Shown: positions 43,442 through 51,301 of the stretch, in pieces
Position numbering within the stretch: position 1 is the first letter of the stretch
Layout: each line of letters opens with the position of its first letter
Origin: Paenibacillus oralis
GTDB taxonomy: Bacteria; Bacillota; Bacilli; Paenibacillales; Paenibacillaceae
Assembly: GCF_003863965.1 (NCBI RefSeq)
Contig: NZ_RRCN01000001.1
Coordinates: 4,670,304-4,734,303, forward strand
Length of the DNA stretch: 64,000 nt
Direction: 5' to 3'
Made by a program: the position numbers and the translations under genes
Notes under the pieces: generated by a model
What the model was told of the DNA's origin: nothing
The model's database searches: none
Seen by the model: the letters and a program-made list of their open reading frames with translations, nothing else

Positions 43442-44665
43442 ATGGAGAAGAGAACCGAGCAGTATGATGTCGTTATTATTGGCGGCGGCGCGGCGGGGTT
43501 AACGGCGGGAATTTACTGCGGTCGTGCTAAACTCAAGACACTGATTCTGGAAAAAACGCTGGTTGGCGGTCTTGCCACGTATACGAATGAGATCGAAAAT
43601 TACCCCGGGTTTCCTGAGGGGGCGACAGGAACGGAATTGATGGGCTTGTTCCATAAACAGGCGAAAAAGTTTGGCGTGGATTTCAAAATGACCGATGTCA
43701 AAGCGGTTTCTTTGACGGACGAGATAAAGGTGGTTGAAACGTTCCGGATTCGTTATGAAGCCAAGGCCGTGATCATTGCCAGCGGGGGGAAACCCAGGCT
43801 GACCGGCGCAAAGAATGAGGAAAAGTACTTATATGATAAAGGAATTTCCTTCTGTGCGACCTGTGATGCAGCTGCAAATACGGGCAAAACGGTGATGGTG
43901 ATCGGCAGCGGAGATGCGGCCATTGAAGAAGGAATGTTCCTGACGAAATTTGCCGATAAAGTGATCGTATCGGTGATGCACGACCATGGAAAAATGGATT
44001 GCAATGAGATTGCCAAAAATCAGGCTCTCGACAATCCCAAGATGGAATTTCTGTGGAACACAACGGTCGACTCTTTTGAAGGGGAAGAACGGCTGGAGGC
44101 CGTAGTGCTCAAAAATCTGAAAACCGGCGAGCTGCAGTCGGTCAGAGTGGACACTTGCTTTCTGTTCATTGGATATCTCCCGAATACGGAAATATTTACC
44201 GATACGGTCACGCTGAATCGAAGCGGTTATGTGCGCGTCAATGAGAAGATGGAGACGAATTTGCCCGGAGTATTCGCCGCGGGCGATGTATGCGACAAAT
44301 TTCTGAAACAGGTCGCTACGGCGGTGGGGGACGGTGCAATAGCGGGTTATGGTGCAGAGAAGTATATTTCGGAATGCGAAATTTATGAAAATCAAATATT
44401 AAATCACGGCAAGCCCTCGGTCGTTTATGTATGGAATGCTACCGAGCCGAAGTGCCGCGAGCTGCTGCCGCTGATCGAGAAGTTTGAGCAGATTCATGCC
44501 GCGCGCCTAAGGGTAACCAAGGTGGATGTCTATAAATCGCCCGGATTGGCTGGCAAGCTGGGTATAGACATTGTACCGGCTATCGCTTACTTCAACGGCG
44601 GGAAAATACAGGGAATCATGACTGAGAATATTGACGAAGAGCATTTGAACCGTTTGCTGCCTTAG
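43442..44665 (+). CDS. Thioredoxin-reductase-like flavoprotein fused to a one-cysteine thioredoxin fold
   Basis: 407 residues. Residues 1-310 form a TrxB-like module: FAD site G-G-G-A-A-G-L, redox pair C138-A-T-C141, NADPH site G-S-G-D-A-A. Residues 323-407 form a thioredoxin fold (V-V-Y-V-W-N-A-T, then I-V-P-A with the cis-Pro at 379). Its active-site loop is W-N-A-T-E-P-K-C, so only the second cysteine (C338) remains. The protein could reduce its own C-terminal domain, or pass electrons to persulfides on TusA or YeeE. Start ATG 43442 is preferred to GTG 43427. Confidence 0.85.
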   Translation: MEKRTEQYDVVIIGGGAAGLTAGIYCGRAKLKTLILEKTLVGGLATYTNEIENYPGFPEGATGTELMGLFHKQAKKFGVDFKMTDVKAVSLTDEIKVVETFRIRYEAKAVIIASGGKPRLTGAKNEEKYLYDKGISFCATCDAAANTGKTVMVIGSGDAAIEEGMFLTKFADKVIVSVMHDHGKMDCNEIAKNQALDNPKMEFLWNTTVDSFEGEERLEAVVLKNLKTGELQSVRVDTCFLFIGYLPNTEIFTDTVTLNRSGYVRVNEKMETNLPGVFAAGDVCDKFLKQVATAVGDGAIAGYGAEKYISECEIYENQILNHGKPSVVYVWNATEPKCRELLPLIEKFEQIHAARLRVTKVDVYKSPGLAGKLGIDIVPAIAYFNGGKIQGIMTENIDEEHLNRLLP

Positions 44666-44666
44666 C

Positions 44667-44744
44667 ATTTCTGAGCATGATCTTCAAACGTTTAAAAAAT
44701 ATACTGAATATCATGGTTTCAAATGCTTTAAAAGAGCGAACATA
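44667..44744 (+). pseudogene. MarR gene 3' relic
   Basis: About 78 bases match the end of the MarR gene at 31259-31693 (D-D-L-Q-T-F-K-N to K-E-R), with an extra A that breaks the frame. It follows the reductase stop directly. It shows that copy B once carried the OsmC/lipoamide-dehydrogenase/MarR segment or at least its end. Confidence 0.85.
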
Positions 44745-44753
44745 AAGTGATTG

Positions 44754-44798
44754 ACCTAAAAAAGAACTTCCATAGAATAGGGAGTTCTTTTTTTAGGT
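44754..44798. terminator. Bidirectional terminator, copy B
   Basis: ACCTAAAAAAGAACTTCC pairs with the T-rich partner ending in AGGT. It is nearly identical to the hairpin at 31702-31746. Confidence 0.88.
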
Positions 44799-44809
44799 CA
44801 TTTGAAATG

Positions 44810-45517
44810 TTATGTGACGGAAAGCATATTATAATGTTTTAAAAGACGTATATCTTCTTTTGAAACTTTCAATTTATCTACTAATTCATCATCTTCTTTC
44901 AAAATATGTCTTGAGAATAACATTTTTACGGCTATAGGCATCATAGGTCTGGAAGAGAGGCCAAAGAAAAGTCCCCATTTGGTGCTGGAGTCCAAAAAAG
45001 AAGCTAAAATACTGGCGGTTACTTGTTCCATATACGTATCTTGGTTTCTCATCACAATATTGGTTAAGGCATCATAATGTTCGATAATGCCATGATAAGT
45101 ATTCTCGCAATTTTGATAATTATCGTAATCTTTAAAATTCATATACATATAAATGTTATTTCCGGTCTCTGACTCAGTTGGAATAATATCAAATACGCAC
45201 TTCATTATTTTATTTGCCCGTCCATCATATAAATAAGAATAAAATTGGTTTATTCCGGAGAAGAAAGCGGGATTAAATATTTTTCGTTTTGTCGGATCGT
45301 TTTCTCTTTCAAAATACAGCAGTTGATTAACGTGGACATGAAGTACATCGGCTATTTCGTATAAAGTGACTATATCAATAGCAATTTCTCCTCTTTCATA
45401 TTTCGATACAGTAGCTTTACTTTTACAAAGAGCCTTTGATATATCGGCTAATGTCATCCCCTTTTTTTTACGGAAGGTTCTTATTTTATCTCCAATTTCG
45501 CGATCTATATCAGCCAT
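44810..45517 (-). CDS. XRE-family regulator
   Basis: About 235 residues from ATG 45517 (GGGGAGA 9 bases upstream). The Cro/CI-type HTH has K-G-M-T-L-A-D-I-S-K-A-L-C-K-S-K-A-T-V-S. The larger C-terminal domain has no recognised fold and resembles regulators adjacent to MalY/PatB-NhaC genes. It is divergent from the PatB-like gene, which it probably represses. A C-terminal remnant of a second copy lies at 31758-32113. Confidence 0.85.
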   Translation of the reverse strand: MADIDREIGDKIRTFRKKKGMTLADISKALCKSKATVSKYERGEIAIDIVTLYEIADVLHVHVNQLLYFERENDPTKRKIFNPAFFSGINQFYSYLYDGRANKIMKCVFDIIPTESETGNNIYMYMNFKDYDNYQNCENTYHGIIEHYDALTNIVMRNQDTYMEQVTASILASFLDSSTKWGLFFGLSSRPMMPIAVKMLFSRHILKEDDELVDKLKVSKEDIRLLKHYNMLSVT

Positions 45518-45606
45518 ACAAATCATTCTCCCCATAAAGTTTCATATAAATTGAAAAAATCATTAATTTTAGCGCTTTCATTTATAAAAAAAATTATAAC
45601 ATGTAA

Positions 45607-45653
45607 CAACACCAAAAATCTATTCTGAATAGATTTTTGGTGTTGTTTTTTTT
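45607..45653 (+). terminator. Strong hairpin plus T8 in the patB leader
   Basis: A perfect 19-bp inverted repeat (45607-45625 with 45627-45645) is followed by eight Ts. It lies in the region between the divergent XRE and PatB-like genes, 83 bases upstream of the plus-strand start codon, so it would stop plus-strand transcription before the gene. This is an attenuator candidate. Confidence 0.8.
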
Positions 45654-45736
45654 ACTTTAAAGAAACATTATGCTGTTTGTTTTGAATTCTGTTTTGAACT
45701 AACTTAATAGCATCAAGAAGATGAAAGGATACCGCA

Positions 45737-46954
45737 ATGTATAACTTTGATGAAATAATCGACAGAAGAAATACCAATGCTATGAATACGGATGGATTTA
45801 GAGATTACATTTTTAAAGCAGATGATTCAATCGTTTTTCCGTATAGAGATGAGGAGTTCATCCGCATGTGGGTTGCCGATATGGAATTTGCAACTCCCGA
45901 TGTAGTCATCGATGGAATTAAGGAAAGACTGGAAAAAAGAATTTTTGGTTACACCAGAGTATTTTCCGATGACTATTATCAAGCTTTCTCGAAATGGTGT
46001 GAAAAAAGATACGGTTGGCATTTTGAGAAAAAACATTTAGTGATGTCCAATGGTGTAATTCCTGCACTTTATGAACTTGTGGAATATATCTGTAGGGAAG
46101 ATGAAAAAGTCCTGTTCTTAACTCCATCTTATGCCTATTTCAAATATGCCGCTGATCATAATAATAGAGAATCCGTGGTAAGTGATTTAATTAATAAAGC
46201 CGGCAGATACGAAATTGATTTTGATGATTTAGAAAAGAAAGCAGCAGACGACAAAGTAGCATTATTGATTCTATGTAATCCACATAATCCTACAGGTAGA
46301 GTTTGGACAGAAGATGAACTGCAAAAAATCGGAGAAATATCGCTTAGACATCATCTATGGGTGATCTCGGATGAAATTCATTGCGATTTGTTGAGAAAAG
46401 GAAAACAGCATATCCCATTTGCTAAGGTATTTCCAAATTACGACAAAATTATTACTTGTATGGCCCCAAGTAAGACATTCAATTTGGCGGGCTTAATGAT
46501 TTCAAATATTATTATTCCAAATGAAGAATTAAGAAAAACTTGGTTGTCCAGACATTATAACTTTGACAATCCTTTAAGCATCGCAGCTGCACAAGCTGCT
46601 TATGAAAAAGGCGAACCTTGGCTGGAAGAACTAAGAGACTATTTAGACGAGAATTTTAGAATTACAAAAGAATATATAAATACTCATTTACCGCAAGCTC
46701 ATATTGAAATTTCTGAATCGACTTATTTGGCCTGGGTGGATGTAAGTGAATATTTTTCGAATGATGAAAACTTACCCTTATTCTTTGCATATAAAGCAGG
46801 AGTTCTCTTGGAAGGAGGGAGTATGTTTGTACGGAACTCAGACGGATTCATTCGATTAAATCTTGCTTGTCCAAAGTCAGTGCTTAAAGAAGGGTTAAGA
46901 CGAATCTGTGAAGCGGTTCGCAATAAAAATGAAGAACAAAATAAATATGGCTGA
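45737..46954 (+). CDS. MalY/PatB-family PLP enzyme (cystathionine/cysteine C-S lyase-like)
   Basis: 405 residues, fold-type I. Family marks are N-P-H-N-P-T-G-R-V-W near 181-190, S-D-E-I-H-C-D near 211 and the PLP lysine K246 in A-P-S-K-T-F-N-L-A-G. PatB-type enzymes split cysteine or cystathionine into a thiol or sulfide, pyruvate and ammonia. It is preceded by the leader hairpin and followed after 9 bases by an NhaC-derived gene. In related bacteria such lyases lie with NhaC-like transporters. It is part of the sulfur theme of the island. Confidence 0.88.
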   Translation: MYNFDEIIDRRNTNAMNTDGFRDYIFKADDSIVFPYRDEEFIRMWVADMEFATPDVVIDGIKERLEKRIFGYTRVFSDDYYQAFSKWCEKRYGWHFEKKHLVMSNGVIPALYELVEYICREDEKVLFLTPSYAYFKYAADHNNRESVVSDLINKAGRYEIDFDDLEKKAADDKVALLILCNPHNPTGRVWTEDELQKIGEISLRHHLWVISDEIHCDLLRKGKQHIPFAKVFPNYDKIITCMAPSKTFNLAGLMISNIIIPNEELRKTWLSRHYNFDNPLSIAAAQAAYEKGEPWLEELRDYLDENFRITKEYINTHLPQAHIEISESTYLAWVDVSEYFSNDENLPLFFAYKAGVLLEGGSMFVRNSDGFIRLNLACPKSVLKEGLRRICEAVRNKNEEQNKYG

Positions 46955-46963
46955 GGAGAAAAT

Positions 46964-47677
46964 ATGGAAAAACCTAGAAGTGAGAAAAATTATAAAGGAC
47001 TAGCCTTTGTTCCCATGATTGTTTTTCTGGTCTTGTATGTTGGTTGCGGGGTGTTTTTTACTCTTACCGGAACAGAAGACCCTTTCGGACAAATGCCCAG
47101 ATATGTTGCGGTTATAGCGGCTATATGCATGGCATTTGTATTTTTTGATAGAAAGACGCCTTTAAGTGCAAAGACAGAAATTTATACTAAAGGTGCAGGA
47201 AGATATGGAGTTATGCTTTTGAGTCTCGTTGTACTTTTAGCTGGTGGTTTTCAAAGTGCAGCTTCCGCTATGGGAGCAGAAAACTCAATTGTCAATATGG
47301 GAATCGATTTAATCCCCTTAAATTTCTTAGTACCGGGCATATTTTTAATTTCTTGTATTATTTCTACTTCTACGGGCACGTCCATGGGCACACAAGTTGC
47401 CATTATTCCTGTTGCGATTGCTTTGGCAAACGGAGCAGGAATAAATGTGGCCATGGCAGGAGTAGAAGGAACGTACTTGCTTTTTTTAGACTTAAGAAAA
47501 TATGTTAAGCCTGAAGGTATAGGGGATTTTGTACAAAAAAAATGTAAACTTGCTGTTGATTATGGAGAATGGTTCGGAAAAAACTTTGTTGGTTTTAATC
47601 GCTTGAATTTAGCAACACATCCTGAATATGTTCAAAAAGCTGTTGCAAATATTGCAAGAGAAATTCAAGCACTATAA
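46964..47677 (+). CDS. Chimeric gene: NhaC-type antiporter N-half fused to an aminotransferase C-terminus
   Basis: 237 residues. Residues 1-165 are a membrane protein with NhaC motifs such as S-T-S-T-G-T-S-M-G-T. From about 47460 the sequence switches to V-E-G-T-Y-L-L-F-L-D-L-R-K-Y-V-K-P-E and continues to the end as the C-terminus of a MalY/PatB aminotransferase. The real NhaC is about twice as long as its part here. A deletion between an nhaC gene and a following second aminotransferase gene explains this. The frame is open, but a working antiporter or transaminase is unlikely. Confidence 0.85.
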   Translation: MEKPRSEKNYKGLAFVPMIVFLVLYVGCGVFFTLTGTEDPFGQMPRYVAVIAAICMAFVFFDRKTPLSAKTEIYTKGAGRYGVMLLSLVVLLAGGFQSAASAMGAENSIVNMGIDLIPLNFLVPGIFLISCIISTSTGTSMGTQVAIIPVAIALANGAGINVAMAGVEGTYLLFLDLRKYVKPEGIGDFVQKKCKLAVDYGEWFGKNFVGFNRLNLATHPEYVQKAVANIAREIQAL

Positions 47678-47693
47678 AAAAATATTTACAGAT

Positions 47694-47719
47694 AAGACCA
47701 GATGCAAAAGTCTGGTTTT
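47694..47719 (+). terminator. Terminator after the chimeric gene
   Basis: AAGACCAGA pairs with TCTGGTTTT across an 8-base loop and is followed by T-rich sequence. It is a diverged copy of the hairpin at 32353-32378. Confidence 0.75.
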
Positions 47720-47790
47720 ATTCATGGTAGTTCAACTTTTATAGATACAAATACTTTAGCGAAAATGCTAAAAGAGAGAAGGGATTAGGA

Positions 47791-48708
47791 GTGGCACGCC
47801 CACTTTACTTTGCACTAATTATGTTAAGCCTGATTTGGGGAGGTTCCTTTTTCTTCATCAAAATTTTGCTGCCGGATTACGGTCCATGGGTGATCGCCTT
47901 CCTGCGGTCGATCTTCGGGCTGGCTACGATATCAGCGATGATGCTGATCCTGCGCAAGCCGTTTGCGATCCGCAACATTCACTGGCTGCAGATGGCTGTC
48001 ATGGCGTTGGTAAATACTGCGATTCCCTGGGCGTTCATCGGTTTCAGTGAAATGAGGCTGACGAGCGCCGTGGCCTCGGTGTTAAATTCTACTACGCCGC
48101 TGTGGACGCTGGCTGTTGGGGTTTTGTTTTTTCATGTCGTTGCGGGCCGAAGACAGTGGCTGGGGATGGGCGTTGCCTTTATCGGAATTATCGTCCTGCT
48201 CGGCGTAAGCAAGGCGTCAATTGTTTCGGTCGATGGGTTCGGCTTAGCTTGCATGCTGGCGGCAACCCTATGTTATGCGTTCGGGTCGCACTTGTCCAAA
48301 AAACTCTCGGAAGGGCTGTCGATGTATCAGGTGGCGTTCGGTACACTGCTCTGCGCTACGCTCGGCAGTGGCGTCATGGCCGCGGCGACTGAAGACGTCT
48401 CTCTGGTGCCGCTGGCTTCGCCCACCACCCTCGGCGCGGTCATCGGATTGGGCGTATTCGGCTCGGGCTTCGCTTATATTCTTTTCTATTTCATGGTGCA
48501 AAAAGGAAGCCCGCAATTCGCTATATCCGTCACCTATCTGGTGCCGGTTAGCGCGATTATCTGGGGATTCACGCTGCTCCATGAGCCGATTAGCTGGCGT
48601 CTGGTGGCCGGGCTTGTGTTTATCCTTGGCGGTGTCTACCTCACCAACAAAAGCGGGGCGCGGGCAGCTCGTTTGTCAAAGACAGGAGGAAAAAGCTATG
48701 AAATATGA
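47791..48708 (+). CDS. EamA/DMT-superfamily transporter
   Basis: 305 residues with ten membrane segments in two EamA repeats, beginning L-I-W-G-G-S-F-F-F-I-K. GTG 47791 follows an AGGAG-like site. It overlaps the HxlR regulator gene by 11 bases, so the two are one unit. Likely a metabolite exporter; cargo unknown. Its base composition appears higher in GC than the island genes just before it. Confidence 0.87.
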   Translation: MARPLYFALIMLSLIWGGSFFFIKILLPDYGPWVIAFLRSIFGLATISAMMLILRKPFAIRNIHWLQMAVMALVNTAIPWAFIGFSEMRLTSAVASVLNSTTPLWTLAVGVLFFHVVAGRRQWLGMGVAFIGIIVLLGVSKASIVSVDGFGLACMLAATLCYAFGSHLSKKLSEGLSMYQVAFGTLLCATLGSGVMAAATEDVSLVPLASPTTLGAVIGLGVFGSGFAYILFYFMVQKGSPQFAISVTYLVPVSAIIWGFTLLHEPISWRLVAGLVFILGGVYLTNKSGARAARLSKTGGKSYEI

Positions 48709-49075
48709 TCTAAAACTCGGAAAAGAAATCATGTGTCCTATTGAGTACGGTCTTGATATTTTCGGCGGAAAATGGAAGTCAAGAATTATATGTGTGTTAT
48801 CCTCTAACAAAGTAATACGATATAACGAAATCAAAAAGGAACTTGGAAATATTACAGATGCGGTGCTTGCAGCAATGCTAAAAGAAATGATTGCGGACGA
48901 AATGATCATTCGCACGCAATATAATGAGATTCCACCTAGAGTTGAATATGCGCTTACCGAAAAAGGAAAATCCGTACTTCCAATACTTCAATGTATCTGT
49001 CAATGGTCGCGGGAACATTCAGCGGAAGCTTTGGATACGAAATTGCCTGCTTGCATAAGTTGTGACCAGCTATAG
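48698..49075 (+). CDS. HxlR-family regulator
   Basis: 125 residues from ATG 48698, inside the 3' end of the transporter gene and preceded by AGGAGG. The winged helix has C-P-I-E-Y-G-L-D-I-F-G-G-K-W-K-S-R-I-I, the HxlR/DUF24 signature; the cysteine before Pro is the redox- or electrophile-sensing residue in relatives such as HypR and YodB. Further cysteines lie near the end (C-I-S-C). It probably controls the DMT gene and perhaps the small gene at 49201. Confidence 0.88.
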   Translation: MKYDLKLGKEIMCPIEYGLDIFGGKWKSRIICVLSSNKVIRYNEIKKELGNITDAVLAAMLKEMIADEMIIRTQYNEIPPRVEYALTEKGKSVLPILQCICQWSREHSAEALDTKLPACISCDQL

Positions 49076-49200
49076 TTTCTTAACTATGAAATTTATTAGT
49101 TACTTATAAATTTCCTAATATATTTACCCTGCCAAGCTCCTTGATTATAGTTTAATCATGGTCATACGAACCATAGAACAAATCAATGGAGGGATAAATC

Positions 49201-49491
49201 ATGAGTGCAAAAGCATATCTGCAAATCACAATGGTTATTGATAATAATAACCGTCCGGCTGCGGCTAAAGTTTATATGGACTACCGCGAGCCTTTCTTGA
49301 AGGAAATCAAGGGTGCGGTTTCCAAGGATTTGCTTATCCGTGATAAGGATGTTCAGGTGCTTCATGGATTCGATAGTGTGGAAAACGCAAAAGCCTACCT
49401 TAACAGTGAAATGTTCAAAAACGATGTGTTTGTTGGCCTAAAGCCATTATGGAGCGCCGACCCGGATGTTAAAATCTATAGTGTTTCTTAA
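49201..49491 (+). CDS. Small ABM-like (dimeric alpha/beta barrel) protein, paralog 1
   Basis: 96 residues of unknown function, after GGAGGG. It is about 60 percent similar by eye to the protein at 49756 (shared A-Y-L-Q-I-T, V-Q-V-L-H-G-F, A-K-A-Y-L, L-K-P-L). Size and pattern suggest a ferredoxin-like dimeric alpha/beta barrel such as ABM monooxygenases, but no catalytic residues are recognisable and there are no cysteines. No ArsR-type operator precedes it, unlike paralog 2. Confidence 0.65.
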   Translation: MSAKAYLQITMVIDNNNRPAAAKVYMDYREPFLKEIKGAVSKDLLIRDKDVQVLHGFDSVENAKAYLNSEMFKNDVFVGLKPLWSADPDVKIYSVS

Positions 49492-49521
49492 GTGGGTTAT
49501 TCCAACCAACGTAGTAATGTG

Positions 49522-49550
49522 CTCGAAATGCTTTTGCATTTCGGGCCTTT
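49522..49550 (+). terminator. Terminator after paralog 1
   Basis: CTCGAAATGC and GCATTTCGGG pair across TTTT, followed by a T-rich stretch. Confidence 0.8.
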
Positions 49551-49650
49551 TATTTTCTGGGAAATAGTAAAACTACTCCTTCTTAGGTATGAGCAAACAA
49601 TCGATCACAAGGGAGAATGTCAAATGATATAGTCAAATCGAATTAACAGC

Positions 49651-49697
49651 TTGACTCTAAAAATTAATTTTAATATTATGAAATTAGTCGATTGAAT
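49651..49697 (+). promoter_or_regulatory. Promoter with ATTCAAT-N6-ATTGAAT-type operator, site 1
   Basis: TTGACT (49651-49656), 17 bases, TATTAT (49674-49679). The operator ATGAAAT-TAGTCG-ATTGAAT occupies 49678-49697. The left arm has two mismatches, but the position relative to the -10 is the same as at the four stronger sites. Confidence 0.6.
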
Positions 49698-49755
49698 AAT
49701 TGAATAATTAAATATTTGATTGACTTATTTTATACAAAATTGGAGGCTGAACTTT

Positions 49756-50043
49756 ATGCAAAAAGCTTATCTGCAAATTACATTAAAAATCAACGTTTCA
49801 GATCGTGAGGCAGCTACAAAAGTTTACACAACCTATAAAGAGCCTTTCCTGAAAGGAACTGCTGGAGCATTGTCGAAAGAATTACTGGTTCGGGATGAAG
49901 ATGTTCAGGTGCTTCACGGTTTTAGTAGTGAAGCAGACGCAAAAGCTTATCTGGAAAGTGAGCTTTTTAATAATGATGTTGTTGTTGGACTTAAGCCTCT
50001 GCTTCAGGCAAATCCGGAAATTCGCATTTACAATGCCTATTAA
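49756..50043 (+). CDS. Small ABM-like protein, paralog 2
   Basis: 95 residues from ATG 49756 (TGGAGG 9 bases upstream). Paralog of the 49201 protein: M-Q-K-A-Y-L-Q-I-T, then V-R-D-E-D-V-Q-V-L-H-G-F. It has its own operator-bearing promoter and a terminator at 50071-50108, so it is a single-gene member of the ArsR-rhodanese regulon proposed here. No known enzyme family could be assigned with confidence; the ABM-like fold is inferred from length and strand pattern. Confidence 0.7.
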   Translation: MQKAYLQITLKINVSDREAATKVYTTYKEPFLKGTAGALSKELLVRDEDVQVLHGFSSEADAKAYLESELFNNDVVVGLKPLLQANPEIRIYNAY

Positions 50044-50070
50044 TGGCGGAATTAACCCATAGCATAGATA

Positions 50071-50108
50071 AAACCGGTACTGCGAATTATCGCACTGCCG
50101 GTTTTTTT
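50071..50108 (+). terminator. Terminator after paralog 2
   Basis: AAACCGG...TGCG pairs with CGCA...CCGGTTT, followed by a run of Ts. Confidence 0.85.
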
Positions 50109-50143
50109 CATGATACAGGAAATTGATCGGGATTCGGGATTAC

Positions 50144-50190
50144 TTGAAATTTAAAGATTGACGTTTTATAATTCAAATATTCAGTTGAAT
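50144..50190 (+). promoter_or_regulatory. Promoter-operator site 2 (arsR-rhodanese 1)
   Basis: TTGAAA (50144-50149), 17 bases, TATAAT (50167-50172), operator ATTCAAA-TATTCA-GTTGAAT at 50171-50190. This implies autoregulation of the regulator gene that follows. Confidence 0.8.
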
Positions 50191-50210
50191 AAGAAATGGC
50201 GGTGAAATTC

Positions 50211-50864
50211 ATGGAAGATGCACAATTAGCTGAATTATATAAAGAACAATTGTTTTTACAATATGCCCGAATTGGGAAATGCCTATCCAGTGAGAGAAGA
50301 CTGGAAATTTTGAGTTTACTATCCAACGGTCCTAAAGCTGTCGAAACTCTAGCTCATCAATCTGGAATGAGTTTTGCCAATGTATCGCGTCATCTTCAAG
50401 TGTTATTAGATGCAAATTTAGTGAGGTTTACAAAAAAAGGCACGTATGTCATCTACTCCTTGGCGAACCCGCTAGTCGCGGAATTTTTGATATCTTTATG
50501 GAAAATCTCTGAGCATCAGCTTTCTGATGTACCGCGTCTCAAGCAAAATCTGTATCAACACTATGAGAATGTTCGTACCATATCCAAGAAGGAAGTATTG
50601 GAGAGGATGAAAACGGGCAATATTCATGTACTGGACATTCGTCCTAAAGATGAGTACGAGACGCAACATATTGAAGGAGCCGTATCTGTTCCAATGGAAG
50701 AACTTGATGACTATCTGCAAAAATTGCCTAAAAATACCGAAATCGCAGCCTATTGCCGCGGACCGTATTGTGTATTCACCACGCAAGCTGTTGAGAAAAT
50801 GCTGAAAAAGGGATTCAAGGCCTATCGCATTGAAGAGGGCGTGCATGAATGGCGGACGAGTTAG
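50211..50864 (+). CDS. ArsR-family regulator fused to a rhodanese domain, copy 1
   Basis: 217 residues from ATG 50211, for which GGCGGTGA is well spaced. An ArsR winged helix spans 15-100 (V-E-T-L-A-H-Q-S-G-M-S-F-A-N-V-S-R-H-L-Q). A rhodanese domain spans about 125-217 with D-I-R-P-K-D-E-Y and the active loop C182-R-G-P-Y-C187. C24 in I-G-K-C-L-S is the only cysteine in the DNA-binding part. The metal-binding C-V-C motif of ArsR is absent. A persulfide on the rhodanese loop could be relayed to C24 or form a C182-C187 bridge and change DNA binding. It carries its own operator. Confidence 0.88.
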   Translation: MEDAQLAELYKEQLFLQYARIGKCLSSERRLEILSLLSNGPKAVETLAHQSGMSFANVSRHLQVLLDANLVRFTKKGTYVIYSLANPLVAEFLISLWKISEHQLSDVPRLKQNLYQHYENVRTISKKEVLERMKTGNIHVLDIRPKDEYETQHIEGAVSVPMEELDDYLQKLPKNTEIAAYCRGPYCVFTTQAVEKMLKKGFKAYRIEEGVHEWRTS

Positions 50865-50883
50865 TTAAGATGATTGCTCTATA

Positions 50884-50913
50884 AAAAACGCAGCATTAAG
50901 GCTGCGTTTTTTA
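50884..50913 (+). terminator. Terminator after arsR-rhodanese 1
   Basis: AAAAACGCAGC pairs with GCTGCGTTTTT. Confidence 0.9.
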
Positions 50914-50951
50914 TGTGCCCAGAAAAACTCCTATGGTTAAAGTTGTTTAAT

Positions 50952-50971
50952 AATCAATTATACAATTGTTT
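50952..50971. promoter_or_regulatory. Weaker operator before the split dehydrogenase, site 6
   Basis: AATCAAT-TATACA-ATTGTTT has the 7-6-7 layout of the other sites with one substitution on the left arm and two on the right. No good -35/-10 pair is seen at the usual offset, so this is a weaker call. Confidence 0.45.
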
Positions 50972-51041
50972 ATTTTAATAATATTTGATTCATCATATAC
51001 TATAAGTGTTCGGCAGCCAAACTATAGGGAGGATAGATGCA

Positions 51042-51206
51042 ATGAAAATGATGAAAGCAATGCAAATTCCGTCCAAGGGCGAAAAAATGCAATTGGTGGA
51101 GATCCCGGTGCCTCAACCTGGAGAAGGGCAAGTGCTTCTTCGTGTAGAGGCATGCGGGGTATGTAATGGAGACTCGGTTGCTATTAAAGGAGCCATTCCT
51201 GTAATG
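51042..51206 (+). pseudogene. Zinc-dependent alcohol dehydrogenase, 5' part cut by an IS
   Basis: From ATG 51042 (AGGGAGG upstream) it encodes the GroES-like N-terminus of an AdhP-type medium-chain dehydrogenase, with the catalytic zinc Cys in E-A-C-G-V-C. It is interrupted after V-M at 51206 by an IS110-family element. The remainder resumes at 53005 in the same frame, so the gene was whole before insertion. Confidence 0.9.
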
Positions 51207-51301
51207 AAGTAATTTGCCCCTTGAAAAGAAAAAGCGCCTCCTGTATGCTGGGTCTCGGAATGGTGGCCATTCACTGCCCTAATTGAAGGAGGACGCTCTA
51301 C

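Noticed and set aside
48275..48697. 5' extension of the HxlR frame
   Set aside because: It overlaps the DMT gene; the HxlR signature begins right after ATG 48698, which has AGGAGG.
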